The notes below the pieces were generated by a model. It did no database searches, was not told where the DNA came from, and saw only the letters and a list, made by a program, of their open reading frames with translations. The translations under genes and the position numbers were made by a program. Positions 12,903 to 22,355 of a DNA stretch of 64,000 bases are shown here, piece after piece. The DNA is from Irineochytrium annulatum (taxonomy: Eukaryota; Chytridiomycota; Chytridiomycetes; Chytridiales; Chytridiaceae), in NCBI GenBank assembly GCA_027600665.1, contig JADGJL010000023.1, positions 1 to 64,000 on the forward strand. Reading direction: 5' to 3'. The stretch's first letter is position 1; each line of letters begins with the position of its first letter.

Positions 12903-13230
12903 TGTTATAGTGTATGTTTTGCTTCTCGCGTGAGCATCTAGTGCGGAGTTTAGATAGTTAGGGCCCAGGACGTCGCAAGGCACCGCCGGGAGCGCCGATT
13001 TTACTCGGCGTCGCCGGGGCGCTATTATTTGGGCGTGTAGGGCGTAGTTGGGCGTGGTAGGCACTACTCGGCGTTGTAGGCGTTACCGGGCGTAGTCATG
13101 AGTATATTAAGCACAACTGGAAAGAACAAAGAATACAACAGCCCACACTATTGCCATCTCTCCAATTATCACCATTTCTACGAGATCAGCACGCAGGTCA
13201 GTGTTAGAGCGAATACCTGCTGTTACAACA
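12903..13230 (+). repeat. Family C LTR
   Basis: A purine-rich tract (aaaagggggag, about 12,892-12,902) directly precedes TGTTATAGTG at 12,903, the expected PPT/LTR junction after pol. A matching end, TGTTACAACA, closes at 13,230, giving an LTR of about 328 bp with TG...CA termini. Positions 13,137-13,209 are repeated, inverted, at 178-250. The middle part (about 12,990-13,095) is GC-rich and contains imperfect copies of a GGGCGTnGT unit. A possible TATA-like TATATTAA lies at 13,103-13,110. The right boundary is inferred from the terminal motif, not from a second complete copy. Confidence 0.7.
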
Positions 13231-13487
13231 TGGACAAGAAGCGGAAAGGCCTTGGGAGAGTTGCGGTCGGTCTAAATCGCGAGAACATCAGGACAAGTTC
13301 TGCTGAACTTGCTCAACGAGGCGGTGATCCGCGATAATCCGGAGGGCGAGTGGATCTCAAGAAAATCCTCAGCCTGAAGCACGAGTGCAAGATGAAGAAC
13401 TAGCCCTTCACGGGTCCCTTCGGAGGTTATATGGTAATAATCTGTTAGGCGACTTCACGTTACTAACAACATGTTGAAAATAAAAAA
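13231..13487. other. Spacer between family C LTR and acidic ORF
   Basis: No gene recognised. An open frame entering from the LTR runs to a stop at 13,335-13,337 and encodes only a short basic stretch. A TGG immediately follows the LTR end, as at a primer-binding site, but complementarity to a tRNA could not be assessed. Confidence 0.35.
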
Positions 13488-13760
13488 ATGGCTGGTCCGG
13501 CGATGCACGCAGTTCGGGACGCGATTTACGCTAAGGATCCAAAGGATTGGATACATTTCGTCAAAAGGGTTAACCTGATGGGGGCGCCTGTCAATAACGA
13601 GAGCGACAAGGGGCCCGTCGATAGCGAAAGCGAAGGGGAGCCCGTCGATAGCGTGATTGAAGCGGATCGAGAGGATAGCGAGAGCAAAGGGGAGGATGGT
13701 GAGAGCGAGGAGGAGGTGGCCGACTCGAACGGTGGAGAGGTTGGGCGTTCTCCGTTCTGA
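13488..13760 (+). CDS. Small acidic, repeat-containing ORF of unknown nature
   Basis: A 90-codon ORF not recognised as any family. After an ordinary first 35 residues (containing DPKDWIHFVKRVN) the rest is strongly acidic and low in complexity, with an internal duplication of a unit reading about GPVDSESEGEPVDS (around 13,603-13,656). Acidic coding character continues in another frame after 13,900 (EELEKEEDEINGMVKRVADAVEKQQ around 13,985-14,065). A basic segment (ASGLKRKASAETKKAMRKREKRE) follows at about 14,265-14,335. Together these may be shattered pieces of one larger protein, either a host gene or a transposon accessory protein, interrupted by frameshifts. There is no start context or splice evidence to settle this. 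It lies between copia remnants, so decay is likely. Confidence 0.3.
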   Translation: MAGPAMHAVRDAIYAKDPKDWIHFVKRVNLMGAPVNNESDKGPVDSESEGEPVDSVIEADREDSESKGEDGESEEEVADSNGGEVGRSPF

Positions 13761-13847
13761 CGCTGTGTTAACATATACGTCCCTGTGAGGACAGGGATAT
13801 GGTGGACGAGAGCGGCACGAGCGAGTCGGCCGACGCAAAAGTGGGCA

Positions 13848-13909
13848 AGTTCGACGACCTCCTTTTTAATGCCCTCACAAGTTTGACGATCTCTTTTTAA
13901 TGGCCTCAC
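13848..13909 (+). repeat. Short imperfect tandem duplication
   Basis: Two adjacent units of about 31-33 bp read aagttcgacgacctc...ccctcac and aagtttgacgatctc...gcctcac; both contain the core tttttaatg. The duplication sits inside the decayed acidic/basic region and adds a frame disruption there. Confidence 0.75.
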
Positions 13910-14442
13910 CCAACGCCGGTTTGTCAAACACGACGAGCTAGGGGACGAGGAGCCTGGTAATGAGACTGGCGATGGCAAGCCCGGTGAGGAGCTGGAAAAG
14001 GAGGAGGACGAAATCAATGGGATGGTTAAGCGTGTCGCCGACGCTGTTGAGAAGCAGCAAGCGGGGTTGGAGGAGGGAATGCAGGCGAACGACATGGAGC
14101 CCTGGGGTGCGGGTCGTGGCGCTGCGTCAAAGGTTTCTGATGATGACGAGGAGGCAGGGAGGTATGACGTATGACGACGCCGATGTGAACGACGTCATTC
14201 AGCGGGTCATAGTCAGCAAAGTCGAAAAGCTGGGGACGCCGCGGAAAACTAATATCCCGGCGAACGCAAGCGGTTTAAAGAGGAAGGCTTCCGCCGAGAC
14301 AAAGAAGGCCATGCGGAAGCGAGAAAAGCGGGAGGGGAATGCCGGTTGGAAACTTATTTCTGAGAACGACATCCCCCCATTAACTCTTTTTTTGGTGAAG
14401 GAGACGACTGTTAGTTTCAGATTGCCTCCCCGCGTGTTCTAG

Positions 14443-15689
14443 GGTGAATTGTACTAGTCGGTTCTCCTACCTCTTTCTCTGCTTTCTTCTTTTTGGTTTG
14501 GTGCAATTCAAGTGGTTCACCTTGAAATTTACGTTGGATGTTTTGTGGGATGGTTGTAGATGTACTGTTGCTGGGATACGCATCGCTGGCAAAGACATGT
14601 TGTTCGGTGCGACATCACTTGCAAAGAAACTGCGTCCTTATACAAATGTATGTATTCCATATTGCTATGTTAGCTGCGGCCAGTATGACTACCTGACACC
14701 GACAAAACCCCGATGTTATTATAAGTGCACAAGGTGTGGAATCGAAAGCTTCAGCCGACGATCATCGAAGCAGATTGCTTACGGACCCCCAATCTTCAGC
14801 AGGCTTGAGCGTGGCGCCAAGATGCCAACCCGGCTTTCCCACAGAGGGCAGTCATTGAGGCGGACCGTTGATGAATGATGATACAGCAATGGCATTTGAG
14901 CTGAACATAGTGGTAATGGCTAGCATTGATAGCGTCCGCGTTTGCGCTGGAGGTTGTCAGCAATGGGCGATGGGATGCGGGCGATGCAATGTTGTCGAGG
15001 GCGAGGATAGCATACAAGGGCGAGGGCTTGGCATTGGCTGTAACAATATAGAAAGACATGTGCTGATTGATTCTCCCATGATCGCGGCTTGAAATTTGAA
15101 AACTAGAAGGGAAAAAACATTTTTTGAGAATAAAGACGCATACGCAAAAGGCATCATCGAAACCCTTTGGGGCGGGAGCAACAAAGCCGGAGAGCAGGAG
15201 CACCAATGCGTCCTCATTCACGACCTATCCGCCTTTTTGCGATGTTCCGGGAGCAAGGTAAACAATGATTGTCGGGCAGGGCGGGAGCAATTCTAGGCAA
15301 CCATAACATTGTACTTTTGCGGCAACAAGGGCACCATGCGCATAGTACGAGAGCAGGTGCATAAGGTGGAAAAAGTAGACCCGAGTCTCTACTATTGCGA
15401 GGTAAACTGTAAGGCACTCTGTATGATCACTTCACTTCAATTGTGTCTTATTCAAATTCTCACTGGCAAAAACTTATTGGCTAATTCACTACTTACTACA
15501 CTTGACATCAGACAATATATAAAATACTACAGACAAAATAAAATGATATATAAAACTAATAATCAAGAAGTAATAAATCTTCACATCTTCTTCTTTGAAC
15601 CACTAGACCAAAAAGAGGTAAAAGAGTTTCCGGGGGAGGAAGAAATTACATAAAAAGTTATAAAGGGACAGACATCATATCAACAGAAG
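14443..15689. other. No recognisable gene; AT-rich toward the right
   Basis: ORFs up to 144 codons (14,444-14,878, +) and 141 codons (14,796-15,221, -) overlap on opposite strands and show no family motif that I recognise. From about 15,420 to 15,660 the sequence becomes AT-rich. It leads into the decayed family A2 copy. Confidence 0.5.
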
Positions 15690-17380
15690 AACCTTTTTCA
15701 ATACAGATGATACAGACCGCTACAGCTATGAGAGCTGATGCTAGATTATTGACTTCTGCCAAATTGAAAGAGTTCGCTATGGAAAATCAATTCCATAATC
15801 TTATTTGCTGAAATGCTTTAACTGATCCTCGACTCGTTCTTGATGTCGTACCAGACAAACCAACAAAACCAACAACGACATTCGAAATGCCACGAGCACC
15901 TTCAAGCTATGATATAGCCATGTATTCGAAAGAACATGAGAAATAGCGCCAACAATGGAAGGCAGCCATTCTGAGTTAAACGTCCTCAAAGAACAAGAAG
16001 TCTGGGAAGACGTCGAAGATGAGGGTCAACATGTAACGGACATCAAATGGGTCTTTGATTATAAAGTTTCAGAATGGGTGATCTCCTCCGCTTTAAAGCA
16101 AGATTTGTTGCACGCGGATTTAGCTAAAAATATGGCAGAGATTACTTCGAAACTTATTCATCAAATGTGAAAATATTCATGCTTCGCTTAATACTCGCCC
16201 TATGCGCGATGTTCGACCTTGTTATAGGGACACTTGATGTTAAGACCGCTTATCTACATGCAATGCTTTGAGAAAACGTATACATCAGGGCACCCAAAGA
16301 TTCAAATCCATAGAGAAAAACAGACGACGCAAGATATGGAAGCTACGAAAAGCACTCTACGGACTGAAACAGTCTGAAAAGGGCGTGGTATGAACTTGTT
16401 GTCGAGACTGCATTGAAGATTGGCTATAAGCAAAGCACGGCTGTTAGTTGTCTGTGTTATAAAATCGACACAGCAATGCGATCATTGCAGATTCCAAGTA
16501 TCTACGTTGACGATTTTGTCCTGATCGCTTCAGATCCTAAATTGCTAAAGCAATTAAAGGAAGATTTGAACAGCCAATTGGAAGTGTCCTATCGCGACTC
16601 TGAAGCGCAATGGATCTTGTCGATCAGCATTGAAAAAGTGAAAGATGGCATTTTTATACGACAACATAAATTTGCGAAACAATTTCTGATGGAAATTGGG
16701 TACTGGGAAACCAGCGAGGGACAACTTCCGAAAATAATGGAAACTCCTATAGCGATCACGTATCGACACGATGAGAATGACGTAGTACTAACACTGGAGA
16801 AAATGTCTCGGTGTATTTTTGTATACTTCATGCTTGATGCAATTAACATATTTGGCACAACACACCAGAGCTGACTTGATGTATGTGGTCAACTACCTCG
16901 CACAATTTCAAGCTGGTAAAGCCACAGGAGAAGATATGAAAGCCTTAGTTTAAATACTGCAATATCTATGCAACCTACGACCATGGAATTCTGTATTCGT
17001 TCTATTCTATCGTGAACTAACTCCGCAGCAATTCCCAATTTATGCGGATGCAAATTACGGAGACGAACATGACAGAAAGCCACTGGGCGTTTCTATCTAT
17101 GTAGGGGAGGTGTCTTAACGGAAGCTGAGACATGTGCTGAACTGAAGCACTTAAATGGTGATATGGTTTAAACATCGATTGAAAGGGATTGGCTTGTCTT
17201 CTAACCTGCGAAAGTACTATTTTTTCACGACAACCACTTAACAATTGCATAAGCGTTAAAACTGATTCATCATCAACGTATCAAGCCTTCGAGATAAAAA
17301 TGCATCATCAGGCAAAATATTGCTGAGAAACTCCTGCACCTAGAATATTGCATGATGGAAGACATGATAGCTATCATAGT
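15690..17380 (+). pseudogene. Copia family A2: strongly decayed RT/RNase H
   Basis: A paralogue of the A1 pol 3' half in the same orientation. Upstream linker sequence (15,690-15,950) leads into WKAAILS-like and [19 protein letters not shown] (15,955-16,170), closely matching A1. The DVKTAYLHA block recurs near 16,235-16,270. The 153-codon ORF 16,413-16,874 parallels A1 9,586-10,000, with the RT active site reading YVDDFVL. RNase H pieces (YADANYGDEHD near 17,040) follow in broken frames. Many more stops than in A1. The homology stops abruptly inside the RNase H end, within the stretch corresponding to DMIADIF (about 17,378), and is followed by an inverted LTR copy. A2 therefore ends at a rearrangement breakpoint, not at a natural element end. 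Confidence 0.85.
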
Positions 17381-17399
17381 GCTTTTATACTGTGATAAC

Positions 17400-17825
17400 A
17401 ACTTGGGAAATGTTGTAAATGACAACATTCATAGCTCAGTCTAAACATCGAACAGAGTGTGGGATTGGTCCCACTTTGGGTCTTCACACTTCATGTATAG
17501 AGCTTATCTCGCTTGAGTATTCTTCATAATTTGGCAAATGTCAAAAGGGTAGTTAAGCAAGTGAATTTTAAGATAGTCTCGTGGATTTTCACCAATTGCA
17601 TAGGCAGGTCCATTGCTCGCGTCGGAAAACGCTTGTGAATCTCCCTACTTTTTCTGTGCTGGAGGATTTCTACTTTACTCCCGCAAGATTCCATTGATAT
17701 TGCCTTTTCGCACGGAAAGGACGTTATTTCTACCGGATGGGAACATTTGGAACTTAGCGCCACATGACGTGATTATGGCATATCAAAGTATATGTATGCT
17801 AACATATGTATGGTTGTTCAGTTCC
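17400..17825 (-). repeat. Inverted, diverged copy of family A LTR
   Basis: Reverse complement of 11,002-11,460 with many substitutions and small indels. Landmarks include GATGGGAACATTTGGAACTT at 17,738 (inverse of 11,088-11,108), GAGTGTGGGAT near 17,455 and a diverged end corresponding to TGTCAGGCGGAAC near 17,812-17,830. Relative to the adjacent A2 pol fragment the LTR is in the wrong orientation for a simple 3' LTR. Confidence 0.75.
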
Positions 17826-17834
17826 GCGTAATAT

Positions 17835-17975
17835 GTGCAAACCTCATCAGGTGGAGAATTCGCTCAATGACCATTGCCTTTGCACATCTGAAGTTTAACT
17901 CATGAGCAAACAATATCTTATCGCTATCAAGCAGAAGAGCAATCTCACGGCCAACGACCAGGACGGTCATTTCAG
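17835..17975 (+). repeat. Direct repeat next to family A LTR, copy 2
   Basis: Same-orientation match to 11,560-11,745, with TTTGCACATCTGAAGTT near 17,878, GAGCAAACAATA near 17,903 and CTCACGGCCAACGACCA near 17,945. This is the last transposon-related sequence before the TTI1 gene. Confidence 0.6.
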
Positions 17976-18352
17976 TAAGGAATTCCTTTTGACCGGATGC
18001 TAGTCAGTGTTGTAGTCTAAGCCACACAATGCGTCCATAACACATGCACTAATTTTGGGAATACAGGAAGTATATGGATTCTTTCCCGCTACTCTCGCGC
18101 AGAGTAGTGGGCACTTGCCTCCCCTGCCGCAATGGACACCGAATTCTTGGAGAGTAGTGCGGAGGCTTGAGGACTGCAGTTGTGGCAAGACGGCTTGTCC
18201 ACCAAGGTCGGACCCTTGGATCCCTTCCGCCAAAGGGCTCATTCTATCAGTGCCGGCGTTTCCGTGGGTGTGGTTGTATGGATGTCTCACAACGACATCG
18301 CTAACGGCATGCGAAGCAGTCGGGCCCCTTCGCCGACCGCCTTCTCGCGCAA

Positions 18353-21300
18353 ATGCACGCGATTGTGGCTATCATGCGAGAGATCACGGATTCCAGCTGG
18401 TGGAATGTGCCAGCGAAAGAAGACGAATGCCCTTTGAGCAAGCTGATGGCGGTCCTAGAAGGAATAACAGAGCCGACTTGGTATTCGCAGCGCGTCAACT
18501 ACTTCTCCTACCCGTTGATCCTCATGCTGCGGTCAAATGCCTCGTCGAGCGTCACTATTCAACGGGCGCTAACATGCCTGTCCCACATATTGAGGTCCGC
18601 GGCACCAGGATGCATTGAAACGGCTCTACTGAAGGAATACATGTCGGTCCTACCTGCAGTGCTGAATAACGGAAGAGCCACGACGGCGGCGCTTCAGTCT
18701 GGCCAGGGCAGTGCCGTGCAGGTGTCCGAGGATACGAGGCTTGCCGCAATGGACGTGATGGATAGCTTGCTTAAAATTTGCGAATGGCGAGGTAGAGCGG
18801 ACAGCACCGACTCTATGATACGAGGAAAGGTGCAAGCGATTGCATTGGCTAACCCTCCGTTGCTTTCGTACGTGATCGGATCCCTCCTAAGTTCTGCGGA
18901 AGCCGGGAGGAGCGTATCTGTGTGCAGGGGTTCTTTGAAAGTGATCGATCATTGGTGTCGTAGCGTGAATCATCCGCCAACACTGCGCAAGGTGATGCCG
19001 GGGATCATGTCGAGCGTAGGGCGGCTGCTGGTAAAAACCGCTCGAATTCATAGCAAGGTTTTGGCTGCAACCTGCTCATTATCGGAATATTTGATCTGTA
19101 CGACTCTTTCCGATGCGTCTCTAGCAAACATTAAGGAAGATGATAGCTCGCGGTGGCTGGAGACCGCGGTGGGTAGTCTTGCATCCGTGTTGCAAAAGTT
19201 CACTCCTCATCGGACCCATTCCTCACCGTCAGCGCGGATATCTCTGCTGCGTATGACATCGCAGTTATTGTTATCTTGTTCCAGTCTTCGAGCCTGCTCA
19301 CGAGTTCTTTTTGATATCCTTGTATTCTTCCTCGACGACGACATAGAAGAAGTACGTCAAGAATGCGTCCACGCGTTCGAAGCATTAGCAACTCTTCATG
19401 ACCGCAGCATCCTCGCCGACGCAATGCTAGAGAACTTCGACAAAATTCTGCAAGATATACCGTCGACGTTAGAATTTGCAAACGATGAGCAAAAGGTCAA
19501 CTTGCTTCGACTTGCTGCGGGCTATCTGCTTATACTACAGGAGTCATCTAATGCTGTGGTACTGTCTGTGTTCGGGGATCTGACGTCTGCATTCCTGCGA
19601 TCAATGCGTTTGACCCTTCGAGACACTCGTATCTTGGAAGAACGAGGACGGAATGATGGCAACCTTTTTGAAGACGACGCAGTCACGGAGTCGGCTCCCG
19701 TGAAGTGCTTTGAATGCTTTTACAACCCGCTGGTGGAGAGGGGACTACAACGGTTTCTTCGCTTGTTATCAAGATTTAGCGACCGCACGTACCTTTGGAA
19801 CTGCTTTGTAATGCATCTGCGAACCGAGTCATGCCGCGAAGCTCTTTATTGTGTGAATGAGTGCATGGCGGGGTGTATCGCGGAGGAAGGTGATGGCCTG
19901 TTAGCTCGTTTTGTAACGGCGGCCCATGTATCGCAAGATCGAACTCAAAGCGCGGTGGTTAACGTGGTGAACGACTACCTTGCACTGGACTTTGCAAACT
20001 TTCCGACAACCGCGGAAGAAGTAAAGATGTACATTTCCTTAAATGACAGCGGGCTCAGTGACGGCCTTGGAGGCGGATTGCTCGATAGTCTGAACAAGAT
20101 CATTATCTCCACTTGCTTGATTCTGGAGGGAATTGGCGTGGCTGCGAATTATCTCGGGCGAGATTTTCAGTATTTATTAATGGGGACGTTATATGTCATT
20201 ATGGAGAAACTTGGCGATCGCAACCAAGCCATATCGAGCACGGCATCTGCTGTTTTGGTCCGCGTTGGAGAGGCGTGTGGATTTGAAGACATTTTCAAGT
20301 TTGTGTTTGCGAATATAGATTACATCGCCAACGAAATATCACGGCATCTGCGTTATATCAATCAGAATCCGAAGTCGCCAAACGTTCTTATCGCTTGCGT
20401 CCGCATTGGCAAGAGCGATATCCTGCCATACATTAATGATCTTGTTGATGAGCTTTTTGATGCTATTGATGATGTGTCGAATCCTGCGTTGGTCGAGTTA
20501 ATCTTTCGGGTTTTGGACAATATAATGGATTTAGCTGCGCCGCCGCATAGGCTTAACGTTGAAGATTGCATTCGCACGCCTGAGACCGCCGCGGAAACTC
20601 CTACGCCCGAGATTAAAGCATTTGTTTCTTGGTGTTCGAAGATGGCTGATGTGGACGACGAGGAACGAAGTGCGGGTCATCACCCTGGTACGCCGTTCAA
20701 AAGGGACCACCACGCCAGTGCCGATGAAGGGACTGGAGAGTCAGCCTCGACACCTAGAGAAAAGTCCGTGATGGAAAAGTATGCGTTGAAAATACTGGAG
20801 AAGTCTCAGCACTTTGCTTCGTCCAAGGGTGCGCACCTACGCCAACGGATGTTATCGCTTATTACGAAGGCACTGCGCTCGCTACCTAGTCAATCTAAAG
20901 AGCTCCGGCCGATCATCTACTCGTTATGGCCAATTGCCATCGCGCGGCTAGACGACAGCGAACACTACGTCGTGATGGAGGCGATTCATCTTTTGGATCT
21001 AGCTATCTGTCTGACTCGAACGTTTCTTACCCGTTATGTTGGCAAGGATTTATTGCCACGCCTTCGCTCGCTCTTGTCCCGTCGAGACCTGCACGACGTT
21101 CGCACGCATGACACCTCACGGAGCGCTCAAATTGTGGTGGCGGTCCTAGCGGCGATACCAAACATTGTTCTCTACACGCATCTGAGGCCCCGCGAGCTAA
21201 AAAACCTTGGTCAACTTGTGTGGACGTTTATGGACAAGCGTTGTCCAGTTCAGGTTCAGGTGCTCGCTAAACAGGGCATTGCGGCCGTTGAGAGGGTCAA

Positions 21301-21457
21301 TCCGGACATTGTTTGGATCGGGGCTTTGGCATCGAGTGGAAGCAGCGTTTGTGGAACCCCTGAACCTGCGTTAGGATCTAGTTTTAGGAAGGTGGAACTG
21401 CCGACCTGGTACCGGGAGCAGTGGACGGGCGGTATGAAGAGAATTGAAACAAAGTGA
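18353..21457 (+). CDS. TTI1: Tel2-interacting protein TTI1 (TTT complex)
   Basis: A single open frame of 1,034 codons. TTI1 is a HEAT-repeat scaffold that with Tel2 and Tti2 forms the TTT co-chaperone, which matures PI3K-like kinases (TOR, ATM/ATR) with Hsp90. The protein is alpha-helical throughout, with HEAT-like stretches such as RTHSSPSARISLLRMTSQLL and DDDIEEVRQECVHAFEALA in the first half. A C-terminal repeat block runs from about residue 800 (LRQRMLSLITKALRSLPSQ) to DKRCPVQVQVLAKQGIAAVER. A charged linker (about residues 765-805) separates the two. Length is close to the usual 1,000-1,100. The first Met is at 18,353, but the frame is open from 18,305 and reads QSGPFADRLLAQ before it. 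A small upstream exon ending at a GTATGG donor near 18,272, with an AAG acceptor at 18,316, would be in phase, so the N-terminus is uncertain. Transposon debris ends only about 380 bp upstream. Confidence 0.85.
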   Translation: MHAIVAIMREITDSSWWNVPAKEDECPLSKLMAVLEGITEPTWYSQRVNYFSYPLILMLRSNASSSVTIQRALTCLSHILRSAAPGCIETALLKEYMSVLPAVLNNGRATTAALQSGQGSAVQVSEDTRLAAMDVMDSLLKICEWRGRADSTDSMIRGKVQAIALANPPLLSYVIGSLLSSAEAGRSVSVCRGSLKVIDHWCRSVNHPPTLRKVMPGIMSSVGRLLVKTARIHSKVLAATCSLSEYLICTTLSDASLANIKEDDSSRWLETAVGSLASVLQKFTPHRTHSSPSARISLLRMTSQLLLSCSSLRACSRVLFDILVFFLDDDIEEVRQECVHAFEALATLHDRSILADAMLENFDKILQDIPSTLEFANDEQKVNLLRLAAGYLLILQESSNAVVLSVFGDLTSAFLRSMRLTLRDTRILEERGRNDGNLFEDDAVTESAPVKCFECFYNPLVERGLQRFLRLLSRFSDRTYLWNCFVMHLRTESCREALYCVNECMAGCIAEEGDGLLARFVTAAHVSQDRTQSAVVNVVNDYLALDFANFPTTAEEVKMYISLNDSGLSDGLGGGLLDSLNKIIISTCLILEGIGVAANYLGRDFQYLLMGTLYVIMEKLGDRNQAISSTASAVLVRVGEACGFEDIFKFVFANIDYIANEISRHLRYINQNPKSPNVLIACVRIGKSDILPYINDLVDELFDAIDDVSNPALVELIFRVLDNIMDLAAPPHRLNVEDCIRTPETAAETPTPEIKAFVSWCSKMADVDDEERSAGHHPGTPFKRDHHASADEGTGESASTPREKSVMEKYALKILEKSQHFASSKGAHLRQRMLSLITKALRSLPSQSKELRPIIYSLWPIAIARLDDSEHYVVMEAIHLLDLAICLTRTFLTRYVGKDLLPRLRSLLSRRDLHDVRTHDTSRSAQIVVAVLAAIPNIVLYTHLRPRELKNLGQLVWTFMDKRCPVQVQVLAKQGIAAVERVNPDIVWIGALASSGSSVCGTPEPALGSSFRKVELPTWYREQWTGGMKRIETK

Positions 21458-21698
21458 CAATATGCATATTTTAAATGTATGAAGAAAATTTCAATAAATA
21501 CATCGCATCTACATTCAAAATATATGCCGGCTTCGTGGAGCTGGAGCATGATGTTGTTGTCCTGTTTTCTGTGGTTACGGCGGATGAAAAGATCAGCCAA
21601 TCTACAAGTTCATCTTCAAGGCAGGTGTGTACTGAAAAGAGATAACATGTATTGAAGCAAGTGTGTCCCCCTCCTATCGTAGCAAATATGTAAGTCTT

Positions 21699-22167
21699 TC
21701 ATGCCAGCGTGCCGCCATACAGTTTGCGGAGGTATTCCTCAGCCTCCTTGTGCTCCGCCTTCGCCCGCTCCAACGTTTCCCGGATCCTCGCCAACGCATC
21801 CTCCTCGCTCATCGGATTCCCAGCCTCATCCTTCAAAGCACCATAGTTCTGCAGCTTCTCGCAGCTCATCCTGACTTTCGTGAGGCCGAGCGCCGCCGAA
21901 GAACCTTTGAGAAAGTGGCCGTACCGGGACAGCGCCCCCAAGTCATTCGCCTGCCTGCAATAAAAAGCGAGTTCGTCAGAAGACAACCACATGGTGCCTG
22001 CCATGCATGCACACTTACAAACTCGCCGTCATGCTCTGAAAGGTGGTCTCTGCTTGCTCGAAGTAGTTCACGACAATACCGCGGCTGAACTCCCGCTCCT
22101 GATCATCCTCGTCCATCTCGAGCAGCTGATCGAAGATGCTGTGATCGCACACTGACGGGTCACCCAT
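21699..22167 (-). CDS. YPD1: Histidine phosphotransfer protein YPD1
   Basis: Two exons on the minus strand, 22,019-22,167 and 21,699-21,954, separated by a 64-nt intron with GTAAGT donor and TTGCAG acceptor. They join in phase to give 134 residues. The HPt core is clear: the second exon reads RYGHFLKGSSAALGLTKVR, matching the Ypd1 signature around the phospho-accepting histidine, here His63 (His64 in budding yeast Ypd1). The first exon (FDQLLEMDEDDQEREFSRG then YFEQAETTF) is the expected four-helix-bundle N-terminal half. Role: phosphate relay between a hybrid sensor histidine kinase and response regulators (Ssk1/Skn7 type) in osmotic and oxidative stress signalling, acting in cytosol and nucleus. 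It is transcribed divergently from MDM34, with about 190 bp between start codons. Confidence 0.95.
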
Positions 22168-22355
22168 GATGCTGCGATGCTTCTTTCGGGTCGGGCAAAG
22201 AATTCAAGGGTGAATGAAAAGACGACTTTGACCAAGGCTTTGCTGGACTTGACAGCATCCGAATGTAAGAGATGAGGGGAGACGATGCAGCTCACCCGTC
22301 ACCCATCCAGCCTTTCTAGATCATTGCTTGATCTGCATCTCGCTTGGAGCCTGCC

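Noticed and set aside
13526..14095. 189-codon serine-rich minus ORF
   Set aside because: The serine richness is the antisense of the GAG/GAC-rich acidic ORF; no start context or homology recognised.
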